Shown: positions 41,355 through 49,219 of the stretch, piece by piece
How the letters are laid out: every line of letters begins with the position of its first letter
Numbering within the stretch: the stretch's first letter is position 1
Source of the DNA: Candidatus Pseudobacter hemicellulosilyticus
Lineage (GTDB): Bacteria; Bacteroidota; Bacteroidia; Chitinophagales; Chitinophagaceae
Direction: 5' to 3'
Assembly: GCA_029202545.1 (NCBI GenBank)
Contig: CP119311.1
Span: 6,679,229 to 6,743,228 of the forward strand
Length of the DNA: 64,000 bases
Notes under the pieces: model-generated
Told to the model about the DNA's origin: nothing
Databases searched by the model: none
What the model saw: only the letters and a program-made list of their open reading frames with translations
Translations under genes and position numbers: made by a program

Positions 41355-42543
41355 AGAGCATATTTACGATTCTATCAACGATATCCTTTGCTACTTGTTG
41401 TTTGGGCTTGCGGTCGTACGCCATTTCCTTCCCGCCTTTCTCAAAGATGGTGATCTTGTTGGTATCATGGCCAAAGCCGGCGCCTTCATCGTTCAGGGAA
41501 TTGAGGACAATGAGATCGGCATTTTTGCTTTCCAGCTTACCGAGGGCGTACTGGCGCTCATTGCTGGTCTCCAGCGCAAAGCCTACCAGCAGCTGGCCGT
41601 TCTTTTTCTGTTGTCCCAGGCTTTTGAGTATATCCTTTGTCCTGGTCAGTTCTACAGTAAAAGTATCAGTGGTCTTCTTGATCTTTTCAGTGGATCGGGT
41701 GCTGGGCGTATAATCAGCCACAGCGGCTGACATCACGGCTATATCTGCCGTAGCAAAAACGCGGTGGCAGGCTTCATACATCTGGTCGGCCGTTTCCACC
41801 CGCTCGGTGGTAATGCCTGCTTTGCTGACGGAGCCGGAGCCGGGTCCCAGTACCAGGTGTACCTGGGCGCCACGCCGGGCCAGCTCTTCCGATATGGCCA
41901 GTCCCATTTTCCCGGAGGAATGATTGCCAATGAACCGTACGGGATCCAGGGGCTCATAGGTAGGACCGGCAGTGACCAGTACCTTTTTCCCTTCCAGGTC
42001 CTTCGGCTGGAAATAATGGTCCTGGATGAACCGGAGAATGGCTTCCGGTTCCGCCATGCGGCCGTCACCATGCAGGCCACTGGCCAGTTCACCGTTGCCT
42101 ACAGGGATCACCTGCTGTCCCATGGCTTCCAGCTGCTGCAGGTTGGCCCGGGTAGTGGGGTGATGCCACATGTCCTCATCCATGGCGGGGGCCACGGCTA
42201 CAGGGCAGGTAGCGGAAAGATAGGTGGCCAGCAGCATATTATCACAGCCGCCATGGGCCATTTTGCTGAGGGTATTACAGCTCAGGGGGGCAATCAGCAG
42301 GAGGTCAGCCCAACGGCCCAGTTCCACATGGTTACTCCAGGCAGCCTCATTAAACAGATCGGTGATAACAGGATGCTTAGACAGCGTGGAGAGCGTGAGG
42401 GGCGTTACAAAATCCTTTGCGGCGGGCGTCATGACCACCTTTACTTCCGCACCGGCTTTCACCAGGAGACGGACCAGCAGGATGGATTTATAGGCGGCAA
42501 TACTTCCGGTAATGCCCAGCAATATCTTTTTTCCCTGGAACAT
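41347..42543 (-). CDS. coaBC: CoaBC: phosphopantothenoylcysteine decarboxylase/synthetase
   Basis: A 398-residue bifunctional enzyme of coenzyme A synthesis. The N-terminal CoaC flavoprotein (about 1-180) has GITGSIAAYKS, catalytic-region His72 (SNHVELGRWAD) and VAPAMDEDMWHHP. The C-terminal CoaB ligase (about 185-398) has VTAGPTYEPLDPVRFIGNHSSGKMG and NSLNDEGAGFGHDTNKIT. In the lid motif that reads SQACGDIGPGRM in E. coli as I recall it, this protein has ELASGLHGDGRM, so Ser155 stands where the essential Cys is expected. That may be lineage-wide. It is in the conserved bamD-rpoZ-coaBC-DUF4835 order. Confidence 0.92.
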   Translation of the reverse strand: MFQGKKILLGITGSIAAYKSILLVRLLVKAGAEVKVVMTPAAKDFVTPLTLSTLSKHPVITDLFNEAAWSNHVELGRWADLLLIAPLSCNTLSKMAHGGCDNMLLATYLSATCPVAVAPAMDEDMWHHPTTRANLQQLEAMGQQVIPVGNGELASGLHGDGRMAEPEAILRFIQDHYFQPKDLEGKKVLVTAGPTYEPLDPVRFIGNHSSGKMGLAISEELARRGAQVHLVLGPGSGSVSKAGITTERVETADQMYEACHRVFATADIAVMSAAVADYTPSTRSTEKIKKTTDTFTVELTRTKDILKSLGQQKKNGQLLVGFALETSNERQYALGKLESKNADLIVLNSLNDEGAGFGHDTNKITIFEKGGKEMAYDRKPKQQVAKDIVDRIVNMLYA

Positions 42544-42662
42544 GGGATAAAATTAAGGTATTTTTCTCCGCTTCTGCGTTGGTGAACTGTGAATGGTCAG
42601 CAAAAACGAAAGCGGCAGAATGGTTCTGCCGCTTGCATCCGATAAGTTTACTGCTTTGCCGG

Positions 42663-43004
42663 TTAGCTGAACAGATCGTCTTCGTTCTTACGGTGGTAGA
42701 TCTTGTCCTCCAGGAATTCCTGGGTAGCCAGCAGGGAGGGATTCGGCATGCGCTCATAGGCACGGGAGATCTCGATCTGTTCTTTGTTCTCGTGGATCTC
42801 TTCGAGACTATCAGTATGGCTGGCGAATTCTTCCAGTTTATTATGCAGTTCCTCTTTGAGGGTGATATTGATCTGATTGGCGCGTTTGGCAATAATGGCA
42901 ATGGATTCATACACATTACCGGTTTTACCTTTGATCACGTTCAGATCTTTGGTTTCTGCTGTATTAGCGGTATTAGCGCTAATTTGGCGTCGTAACTTGC
43001 TCAT
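42663..43004 (-). CDS. rpoZ: RNA polymerase omega-like (Rpb6-type) subunit
   Basis: A 113-residue protein assigned to the Bacteroidota RNA polymerase omega/Rpb6 family. The recognisable part is GNVYESIAIIAKRANQINITLKEELHNKLEEF (about 29-60), which matches the omega helix that clamps the beta-prime C-terminus. The C-terminal ~50 residues (YERMPNPSLLATQEFLEDKIYHR) are specific to this phylum. Its start overlaps the bamD reading frame by 26 bases, and coaBC follows after 119 bases, so expression is coupled with the envelope-assembly gene. Confidence 0.88.
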   Translation of the reverse strand: MSKLRRQISANTANTAETKDLNVIKGKTGNVYESIAIIAKRANQINITLKEELHNKLEEFASHTDSLEEIHENKEQIEISRAYERMPNPSLLATQEFLEDKIYHRKNEDDLFS

Positions 43005-43788
43005 TATTGTTTACTTTATTTTTAGAAAGATTCAGATACTCTTCAACTTGTTTAAGATACTTACTTTCCGGGAAGCGGTCTGAAAAATCATTGCATTCAG
43101 TGACCACCTGCTCATAGCGGGCCGGTTTCTTTTCTTCCACACTGTTCTCAGCAAACAGGTAATAGGCCCTGATGACCTGCAGCTTGTACTCATCACTGCG
43201 CTGTGAGTCCGGGAAATCGTTCATCAGGCTGGTATAGGCAATAGCCGCTGCGCGGTAATGGCCCATATTGTAATACAGCTCTGCGCTTTTGTATTGTTTG
43301 CCCTCCAGTTTCACACGGCAGCCATCAATGATATCGGTGGCTTCTTTTACCCGTGGTGATTCCGGATGGGTATTGATGAAGGTCTGCATCAGCCCAATGG
43401 TCTTCTGGGTATTGGTCTGGTCCAGTTCCAGCTTGGGCGACTGACGGTAATAGGTATACGCCCGCATGTATTCCATTTCTTCTGCTTTGGCGCTGGTGGG
43501 GAATACTTCAGTGAACTGTTTGAACAGGTTCTCTGCATTCATCCAGTCCCGCAGGTAATAGGAGCAGTAAGCGTATTTGTAAAAGAGATCTTCAAACTGT
43601 GGCTGCCCTTTCATTAAGGGGAACAGTTCTTCATACAATTGCTGGGCGAAGTGGTATTTCTTTTCCACGTAATACTTTTCCGCCATCCGCAGTTTGTAAT
43701 CATAGTCCGTACTCTTTTGCACTTTGGCAAATTTGGAGCAGGAAACGAAGCTGAAAGCCAATAAAAGGGCGATGACCGGTAATCTCAT
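42979..43788 (-). CDS. bamD: Outer membrane assembly lipoprotein BamD
   Basis: A 269-residue lipoprotein (lipobox FVSC, Cys17) of the Bam complex that inserts beta-barrel proteins into the outer membrane. After Cys17 come TPR-like helical repeats typical of BamD: YDYKLRMAEKYYVEKKYHFAQQLYEELFPLMKG, FKQFTEVFPTSAKAEEMEYMRAYTYY and AIAYTSLMNDFPDSQRSDEYKLQVIRAYYLFAENS. The frame is open for 106 codons further upstream, but that stretch crosses a repeat and lacks a signal sequence, so the ATG at 43788 is chosen. The -7 promoter element ends ten bases before it. Confidence 0.93.
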   Translation of the reverse strand: MRLPVIALLLAFSFVSCSKFAKVQKSTDYDYKLRMAEKYYVEKKYHFAQQLYEELFPLMKGQPQFEDLFYKYAYCSYYLRDWMNAENLFKQFTEVFPTSAKAEEMEYMRAYTYYRQSPKLELDQTNTQKTIGLMQTFINTHPESPRVKEATDIIDGCRVKLEGKQYKSAELYYNMGHYRAAAIAYTSLMNDFPDSQRSDEYKLQVIRAYYLFAENSVEEKKPARYEQVVTECNDFSDRFPESKYLKQVEEYLNLSKNKVNNNEQVTTPN

Positions 43789-43797
43789 AAAAGTGGG

Positions 43798-43805
43798 CAA
43801 AGTTA
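43798..43805 (-). promoter_or_regulatory. -7 promoter element of the bamD operon
   Basis: On the minus strand TAACTTTG, ending ten bases before the bamD ATG. The predicted start of transcription is within about four bases of the ATG, so the leader would be very short or absent. The -33 box is weak. Confidence 0.45.
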
Positions 43806-44092
43806 GGGTTTTACCTGCAAATATGAAAGGAAACGTTAAGACCCTCAAAAAGAGGTCGTTAATATAAAGTAAAAGATTGTCGGCGGCCAGGGACGGAGAA
43901 AGGGCGCCCGGCTCCGGAAAGAACGCTGGTGGAGCGGAAAGGGCTGGCCAGGGAGCATATTGGGGATATGGTCTATGCCGGTCTGCCGGAACCCTGGCGG
44001 GGCGGGCAGCAGGCATGTAAAAGCAACGCCGGACAGGCTTCTTGCTGCCAGCCTGGCCAACCAGCTGTCGGCAAGCTCCCGGGCCTGTCCCT

Positions 44093-44429
44093 GCCAGGTC
44101 TGGCAAAGAACAACAGCGGAAACACGCATAAAACAGTTTTGGACGAACCAGCAGGCGCTCTAAAAAATGCGATGGACGCTTTCAGGGATAGCGGATGATA
44201 GCCTGACCTGGAGCCGGTAGGTAGAGACCGGCCTGCCGTGCCCCCGATTGTCTGGTCCCCGCCAGGTCTGGCAAAAAACAGCAGTGGAAACACGCATAAA
44301 ACAGTTTTGGGACGAACCAGCAGGCGCTCTAAAAAACGCGATGGACGCTTTCAGGGATAGCGGCTGGTAGACTGACCTGGAGCCGGTAGGTAGAGACCGG
44401 CCTGCCGTGCCCCCGATTGTCTGGTCCCT
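44093..44429. repeat. Tandem duplication, two ~169-bp units
   Basis: Unit 1 (44093-44260) and unit 2 (44261-about 44429) are over 90% identical by eye. Shared landmarks are GCCAGGTCTGGCAAA, AACACGCATAAAACAG, ACGAACCAGCAGGCGCTC, GATGGACGCTTTCAGGGATAGC, and GAGCCGGTAGGTAGAGACCG through CCCCCGATTGTCTGGTCC. Each carries one TTTTGG(G)ACGAACC motif (44137-44149 and 44305-44318). The sole clear length change is GG against GGG in that motif. Confidence 0.88.
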
Positions 44430-44495
44430 GTGCGGACTGGCGGTTTGATCCGGCCAGCGGGGACTATAGCTTTTTCCCGAAGTGGCCGGCCGGTT

Positions 44496-44516
44496 GGTTC
44501 GTCCCCCCAAAAAAAA
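44496..44516 (-). repeat. Dispersed motif copy 5, fused to the OmpA terminator T-run
   Basis: On the minus strand eight T, six G, then ACGAACC, followed by AACCGGCCGGCC. The T-run doubles as the U-tract of the adjacent terminator, suggesting the motif may be linked to transcript ends. Confidence 0.6.
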
Positions 44517-44517
44517 G

Positions 44518-44543
44518 AGGCTGACCCGGGAACGGGCCAGCCT
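44518..44543 (-). terminator. Intrinsic terminator of the OmpA-family gene
   Basis: The stem is AGGCTGgCCCG / CGGGtCAGCCT as read on the minus strand, 11 positions with one internal mismatch and a four-base loop. A run of eight T follows on the minus strand. It lies 25 bases after the OmpA stop. Confidence 0.88.
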
Positions 44544-44568
44544 ATGGTATAAGTCATTTAAGTAAGTA

Positions 44569-46226
44569 CTATCTGCTGCGGCGGAGGTTCGGGTGCGGAG
44601 CAGGAACAGTAGTAGGTCCTTCTTCGCCAGTACCATCGCGCAGGTCAACGGTGTTGCAATCACCACCGAGTTCACCATATTTGAAGATAAAGCGGTCAGC
44701 GCTGATACCTTCTTTTTCTACCAGGTGATTGATCACGGCATTCACACGATCCCAGCTGAGCTGTTGCTCAGATTTGCTGGAAGAGCAGTAGCCAACTACA
44801 GCGATCTTACATTCAGAGTTGTCGCGGATCTTCTGAGCTACGCTGGCCAGGAGGGCTTTAGCGTCATTGCCCAGGGTTACAGCTTTAGCCCTGAAAGTGA
44901 TGCTGGGCAGATCACCGATATTAACAGTTATTGGGTTTCCAGTTAGCCATTTTATCCCGCAGTTCTTTGCAGCAATCAGGCTCAGGGCATTTACCTACGC
45001 CATCAGCATCAACAGGCTGGCATTGAGTGGGGGTAATGAGTTCTTTGTCTTTGTAGTCAGGAACGCCGTCACCATCGGTATCGCGGCTAACACCACGGGA
45101 GTCAACAGGAGCACCGGCGGGTGTGTTGGGTTCCAGGTCAAACTGGTCAGTTACGCCATCACCATCGGAGTCATCCAGGATGGGTTTGGGCAGCTTCATG
45201 TGACGGGGTTTGTTGATCTCGTTGTAAGCGTAATCCAGGGGATTCAGCCACCACAGGGGTTCAACAGATTTACCACCGATAGCGAAGTTCAGACCTACGC
45301 TCAGGAAGTTATACAGGTCAAAATCGCGGGTCATGGCAGGATCCTGCACGCTATTCTCCTGGTATTGAACACCATCCAGGAGGTCAGACTTGGTAGCGGT
45401 GATCTTGTCTTCGATAGACAGGCTCAGGGTCTTGTTAAGCCTGAACTGCATACCACCACCGAAGTTGAACTGGGGGCGGAAGGGTTTATCGAATACTTTG
45501 GGCTGGCTGTTGTCAACCTCTCCTTTAGTTTCATAGTCCCCATCGAAATGATCTTTGAGGGCTTTTCTGATGTCTTTCCGGTCTTTATACTGGAAATTGT
45601 TGCCGCCGAAACGGGTGATAACATCATTAAATTCGGTTGTGTACAGTGCGTTTCCGTTAAGGGCAATCTACTTTCACATCATAGATCATACCACCCAAAC
45701 CTACGAAACCGTAGATATTAAAGCCTGTCTTGGCTTTGTGGAAACGAACGTTGTTTAAAGTGAATACGGCCTGCAGGCTCGCATCATAGATATTTGTCTT
45801 GTAGTTGTAAAAGACCGGAGCACCTACTGCATAACCTGCATTTTTCCAAACATCGGTATTTGAGTTTTTTACATAACCGGGTTGAAAATTAAGCCCCTTG
45901 GTAGTTCCAAAACCGAAATCACCTCTCAGAGACATAACATAACCCAGGGCTTTGCGAACATGCAGTCCGGCGCCAAGGCCCGGAAAGCGGGAGCGAACGT
46001 CACCGGCAATGCTGAAGGCACCACCTTTAACACCAATTTCCCATTGGTTCCGGGGTTTTGAGGGGAATGCATAGTTATTAGCCATGAACTCCGTGTGCTG
46101 GGGTAATCTTTTTGAAGGTATAACAGAGGAATCCTGTACATCGTAGCTTCCGCCTATTTGGGCAAACGAGCCAGACGCGAGCAGGCATAGTAAGCCAAAT
46201 AAACCTGTGTACTTTTTGCTTGCCAT
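44569..46226 (-). pseudogene. OmpA-family outer-membrane protein gene with two frameshifts
   Basis: If the two shifts are removed it encodes about 551 residues. The parts are a signal peptide (GSFA-QIGGSYD), an N-terminal beta-barrel, a calcium-binding type 3 repeat region (DSDGDGVTDQFD, DTDGDGVPDYKD), and an OmpA_C peptidoglycan-binding domain (LPSITFRAKAVTLGNDAKALL, KIAVVGYCSSSKSEQQLSWDRVNAVINHL). Segment 1 ends at a TAA at 45657 just after an extra T (minus GATTGCC, about 45665). Segment 2 ends at a TAA at 44921 (minus TGTTAAT, about 44923). Each needs a one-base deletion to restore the frame. The promoter, terminator and all domains are otherwise intact, so either a recent inactivation or sequence errors are possible. 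Confidence 0.8.
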
Positions 46227-46275
46227 AACTAAAATTTATGTGAAGGATTAAGAAAACCAATATCCGAATTAGGTG

Positions 46276-46306
46276 CAAAAATATTAATTGCAATCTAAAT
46301 ACCAAA
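46276..46306 (-). promoter_or_regulatory. Strong sigma-A promoter of the OmpA-family gene
   Basis: On the minus strand TTTG (46303-46306), 19 bases, then TATTTTTG (46276-46283): a full consensus match. The predicted start near 46269 gives a leader of about 43 bases to the ATG at 46226. Confidence 0.75.
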
Positions 46307-46431
46307 TTTTTTTAACCAACGTTGCGTGCATTATCTTGCTGTTTTTCATTCAATAAGACAAGGCCAAAACCGGCCATATTACTGCATTACTATAATAAAG
46401 CAAAATTGTAATTTGCCGACCATTTCCAACC

Positions 46432-47394
46432 ATGAAACTATCACAGTCAATATTACACGAGGAACTGGCGACTTTTGAAGACAAATTCCGCGACGCTGTC
46501 AAGAGCCAGGTTCCACTTCTCGACAGGATCATGCGCTTCATTGTGAACCGTAAAGGCAAGCAGCTGAGGCCCATGTTCGTCCTCCTCTCCGCCAAACTTT
46601 GCGGCCCTGTAAATGAATCCACCTATAGGACAGCCTCTTTGGTGGAACTGCTGCATACTGCAAGTTTGGTGCACGATGATGTAGTGGATGAATCCCTGGA
46701 AAGACGTGGCTTTTTCTCTACATACGCACTCTGGAAAAGCAAGGTTTCCGTCCTTGTGGGCGATTATCTCCTCGCCAAAGGACTCCTGCTGTCCCTGGAA
46801 AACGATGATTTCCGCATCCTCCAGATCATGTCCAACGCCGTTAAACAAATGAGCGAAGGCGAGCTGCTGCAGATGGAAAAAGCCCGTAACCTGAACCTGG
46901 ATGAGGCCATTTATTTTGAAATTATCCGCAATAAGACCGCCTCCCTCCTGGCTTCAGCCTGCTCCGCCGGCGCCTGGTCCACCACCCACGACGAGGCCAT
47001 TGCAGACAAAATGAGGAGCTTCGGGGAGAAAGTCGGGATCGCCTTCCAGATCAAGGACGACCTCTTTGACTATGGAAACGAAGCCATAGGCAAACCCACC
47101 GGGAACGATATAAAGGAGAAAAAGCTTACCTTACCCCTGATCTACACCCTGAACAATGCTGATAAAGCCACCCGGCGCCGACTGATCTATATTATCAAAA
47201 ACCATCATAAAGACCCGGAGAAAGTACAGGAAGTGATCCAGACCGTGAAACAGGCCGGCGGGATCGGGTACGCAGAACAAAAAATGATGCAGTACCGGGA
47301 CGAAGCCCTGGCCATTATACATGAATTTGACAACGCCACTATCAAACAAGGACTGGAAGAACTGGTCCGGTTCACGACCGACCGCAAGTACTGA
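46432..47394 (+). CDS. ispB: All-trans polyprenyl diphosphate synthase
   Basis: A 320-residue trans-prenyltransferase that elongates isopentenyl diphosphate units, presumably to make the menaquinone side chain. The first aspartate-rich motif is DDVVD (82-86, in LVHDDVVDESLERRG) and the second DDLFD (about 209-213, in FQIKDDLFDYG). GKQLRPMFVLLSAKL near the N-terminus is typical. Small residues before the first DDxxD suggest a long-chain product, but length cannot be read reliably. recJ starts 32 bases later on the same strand. It complements the mqnB-mqnD menaquinone genes in the window. Confidence 0.92.
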   Translation: MKLSQSILHEELATFEDKFRDAVKSQVPLLDRIMRFIVNRKGKQLRPMFVLLSAKLCGPVNESTYRTASLVELLHTASLVHDDVVDESLERRGFFSTYALWKSKVSVLVGDYLLAKGLLLSLENDDFRILQIMSNAVKQMSEGELLQMEKARNLNLDEAIYFEIIRNKTASLLASACSAGAWSTTHDEAIADKMRSFGEKVGIAFQIKDDLFDYGNEAIGKPTGNDIKEKKLTLPLIYTLNNADKATRRRLIYIIKNHHKDPEKVQEVIQTVKQAGGIGYAEQKMMQYRDEALAIIHEFDNATIKQGLEELVRFTTDRKY

Positions 47395-47426
47395 TCCCTT
47401 ACCAACCTGATCATTCACCGGAAAAA

Positions 47427-49139
47427 ATGCAGAAACGCTGGAAAATACCCATTGCCGACGCCACCCGGACACAGGCCTTATATGAGTCCCTCAGGATCCA
47501 TCCCGTATTATGCGGCATCCTGGTGAAAAGGGGTATCGACAATTTTGAAAAGGCCAGGGACTATTTCAGGCCCCAGCTGGAGCAGCTTCACAGCCCCTGG
47601 CTCATGAAGGATATGCGCAAGGCCGTCAACCGCCTGCAGGCCGCCTTTCAGCAGCAGGAAAAGATCCTCGTGTTCGGCGATTATGACGTGGACGGCACCA
47701 CTTCCGTGGCCTCCATGCTCCAGTTCCTGCGCAAAGTGTACCAACCCGACAACGTAGATTTTTATATACCACACCGCTACCGCGAAGGATACGGGGTGTC
47801 CAAAGCCGGCATTGACTATGCCGCCAGCCAGGGCGCTACCCTGATCGTTTCCCTGGACTGCGGCATCAAATCCGTTGACCTCATCGGTTATGCCCGCAGC
47901 ATCGGGATAGATTTTGTGGTCTGCGACCACCATACCCCGGATGCCATCCTGCCGCCGGCTGTGGCTATCCTCAATCCCAAACAGGCCGACTGCCCCTACC
48001 CTTACAAGGAACTCTGTGGCTGCGGCGTGGGCTTCAAACTGATCTCCGCCCTGACCCAGGAGCTGGGCCGGCCCGATTCCGAAGCCTATGAATACCTTGA
48101 CCTGGTAGCCACCGCCATTGCCGCCGATATTGTACCTATGACCGGCGAAAACCGGATACTGGCCCATTTTGGCCTGGTCAAGGCCAATGAACAACCCAAT
48201 TTCGGGATCCGCGCCCTCAAGGAACTGAGCAAGCTGGAAAAGAACCTGTTCATCAATAACCTGGTGTTCATGATAGCCCCCAGGGTCAATGCCGCAGGCC
48301 GGATGGATGACGCCCGCAAGGCCGTACAGCTCTTTATTGCCAAAGACCTGGAAGAGGCCCGCTCTTTTGCCGCCATCCTGCATTCCGACAATACAGACCG
48401 CAAGGAAGCCGATAAAAGTATTACCGACGAAGCGCTCAACCTGATAGAAAGGGATGCCAGCCAGCTGGACCGCAAGTCTACCGTGGTGTTCCAGCCGCAC
48501 TGGCACAAAGGTGTGGTGGGCATTGTGGCCTCCCGCCTGATAGATCATTTTTACCGCCCCACCATTGTACTTACCCGGTCGGGCGATTATGCCGCAGGCT
48601 CGGCCCGGAGCGTGGCCGGCTTCAATGTATACGAAGCTATTCACCAGTGCAAGGACCTGCTGCTGGGCTATGGCGGCCACTTCTATGCTGCCGGCATGAC
48701 GCTGGAACTGGACAAGATAGACGCTTTCTGCGCCCGCTTTGAAGAAGTGGTTTCCGCTACCATCACCCCGGAAATGCTGGTGCCAGAAACGGTGATCGAT
48801 GCGGAAATAAGTTTCAGGGACCTCAAACAATCCTTCTATAATATCATTCACCAGATGGAACCCTTCGGGCCGGATAACCTCCAGCCCCTCTTTGTGGCCA
48901 GGAACGTGTATGACTCGGGGTATTCCCGGGTGGTGAAAGACCAGCATATCCGCTTCTCCCTGCGCCAGGACGGGATCCTGTTCAATGGCATTGGCTTCAA
49001 CATGGCCCATAAGAACCACCTGCTGCAACCCCATAATCCGCTGGATGTGGTGTTCACCGTGGAAGAGAACGACTGGAACAATGAAAAGAACCTGCAATTA
49101 AAAGTGGTGGACTTCAGGGCCAGCGGGAGCCTGGCGTAA
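47427..49139 (+). CDS. recJ: Single-stranded-DNA-specific exonuclease RecJ
   Basis: A 570-residue 5'-3' exonuclease of recombination and mismatch repair. The DHH phosphoesterase core shows GDYDVDGTTSVASML, LIVSLDCGIKS, VVCDHHTPD and LDLVATAIAADIVPM. The DHHA1 domain has GVVGIVASRLIDHFYRPTIVL, SARSVAGFNVYEAI and GGHFYAAGMTL. A C-terminal OB-fold domain with MEPFGPDNLQPLFV completes the usual architecture and length. It is probably co-transcribed with ispB and ends at a bidirectional hairpin shared with htpG. Confidence 0.95.
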   Translation: MQKRWKIPIADATRTQALYESLRIHPVLCGILVKRGIDNFEKARDYFRPQLEQLHSPWLMKDMRKAVNRLQAAFQQQEKILVFGDYDVDGTTSVASMLQFLRKVYQPDNVDFYIPHRYREGYGVSKAGIDYAASQGATLIVSLDCGIKSVDLIGYARSIGIDFVVCDHHTPDAILPPAVAILNPKQADCPYPYKELCGCGVGFKLISALTQELGRPDSEAYEYLDLVATAIAADIVPMTGENRILAHFGLVKANEQPNFGIRALKELSKLEKNLFINNLVFMIAPRVNAAGRMDDARKAVQLFIAKDLEEARSFAAILHSDNTDRKEADKSITDEALNLIERDASQLDRKSTVVFQPHWHKGVVGIVASRLIDHFYRPTIVLTRSGDYAAGSARSVAGFNVYEAIHQCKDLLLGYGGHFYAAGMTLELDKIDAFCARFEEVVSATITPEMLVPETVIDAEISFRDLKQSFYNIIHQMEPFGPDNLQPLFVARNVYDSGYSRVVKDQHIRFSLRQDGILFNGIGFNMAHKNHLLQPHNPLDVVFTVEENDWNNEKNLQLKVVDFRASGSLA

Positions 49140-49157
49140 CCAGCCATCAACGCAATA

Positions 49158-49196
49158 AGAAAGGGTGTTCACTGCTAAGCAGTCAACACCCTTTCT
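49158..49196. terminator. Bidirectional terminator between recJ and htpG
   Basis: A 12-bp stem AGAAAGGGTGTT / AACACCCTTTCT, one C-C mismatch, then ACTGC/GCAGT with a TAA loop. It lies between two converging stops, with pyrimidine-rich sequence after it on the plus side. Confidence 0.85.
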
Positions 49197-49219
49197 CTTT
49201 TACCTATGCTATTGGTTTA

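Larger units (their letters stand above)
43806..44568. other. Repeat-rich spacer between bamD and the OmpA pseudogene
   Basis: A 763-base non-coding stretch, GC-rich from about 43.9 kb on. It contains the 169-bp tandem duplication, three copies of the dispersed ACGAACC motif and the terminator of the OmpA gene. Open frames here are compositional; the two duplicated units are not in a conserved frame with each other (168 against 169 bases). Confidence 0.65.

Noticed and set aside
43973..44678. Small genes in the 169-bp tandem repeat
   Set aside because: The two units differ by one base in length, so frames are not conserved between them, and no start context or motif is present.
44921..45666. 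Programmed +1 frameshifting in the OmpA gene
   Set aside because: At the first site the natural sequence is restored by an extra base several codons before the stop, which points to simple insertion; kept only as a remote option.
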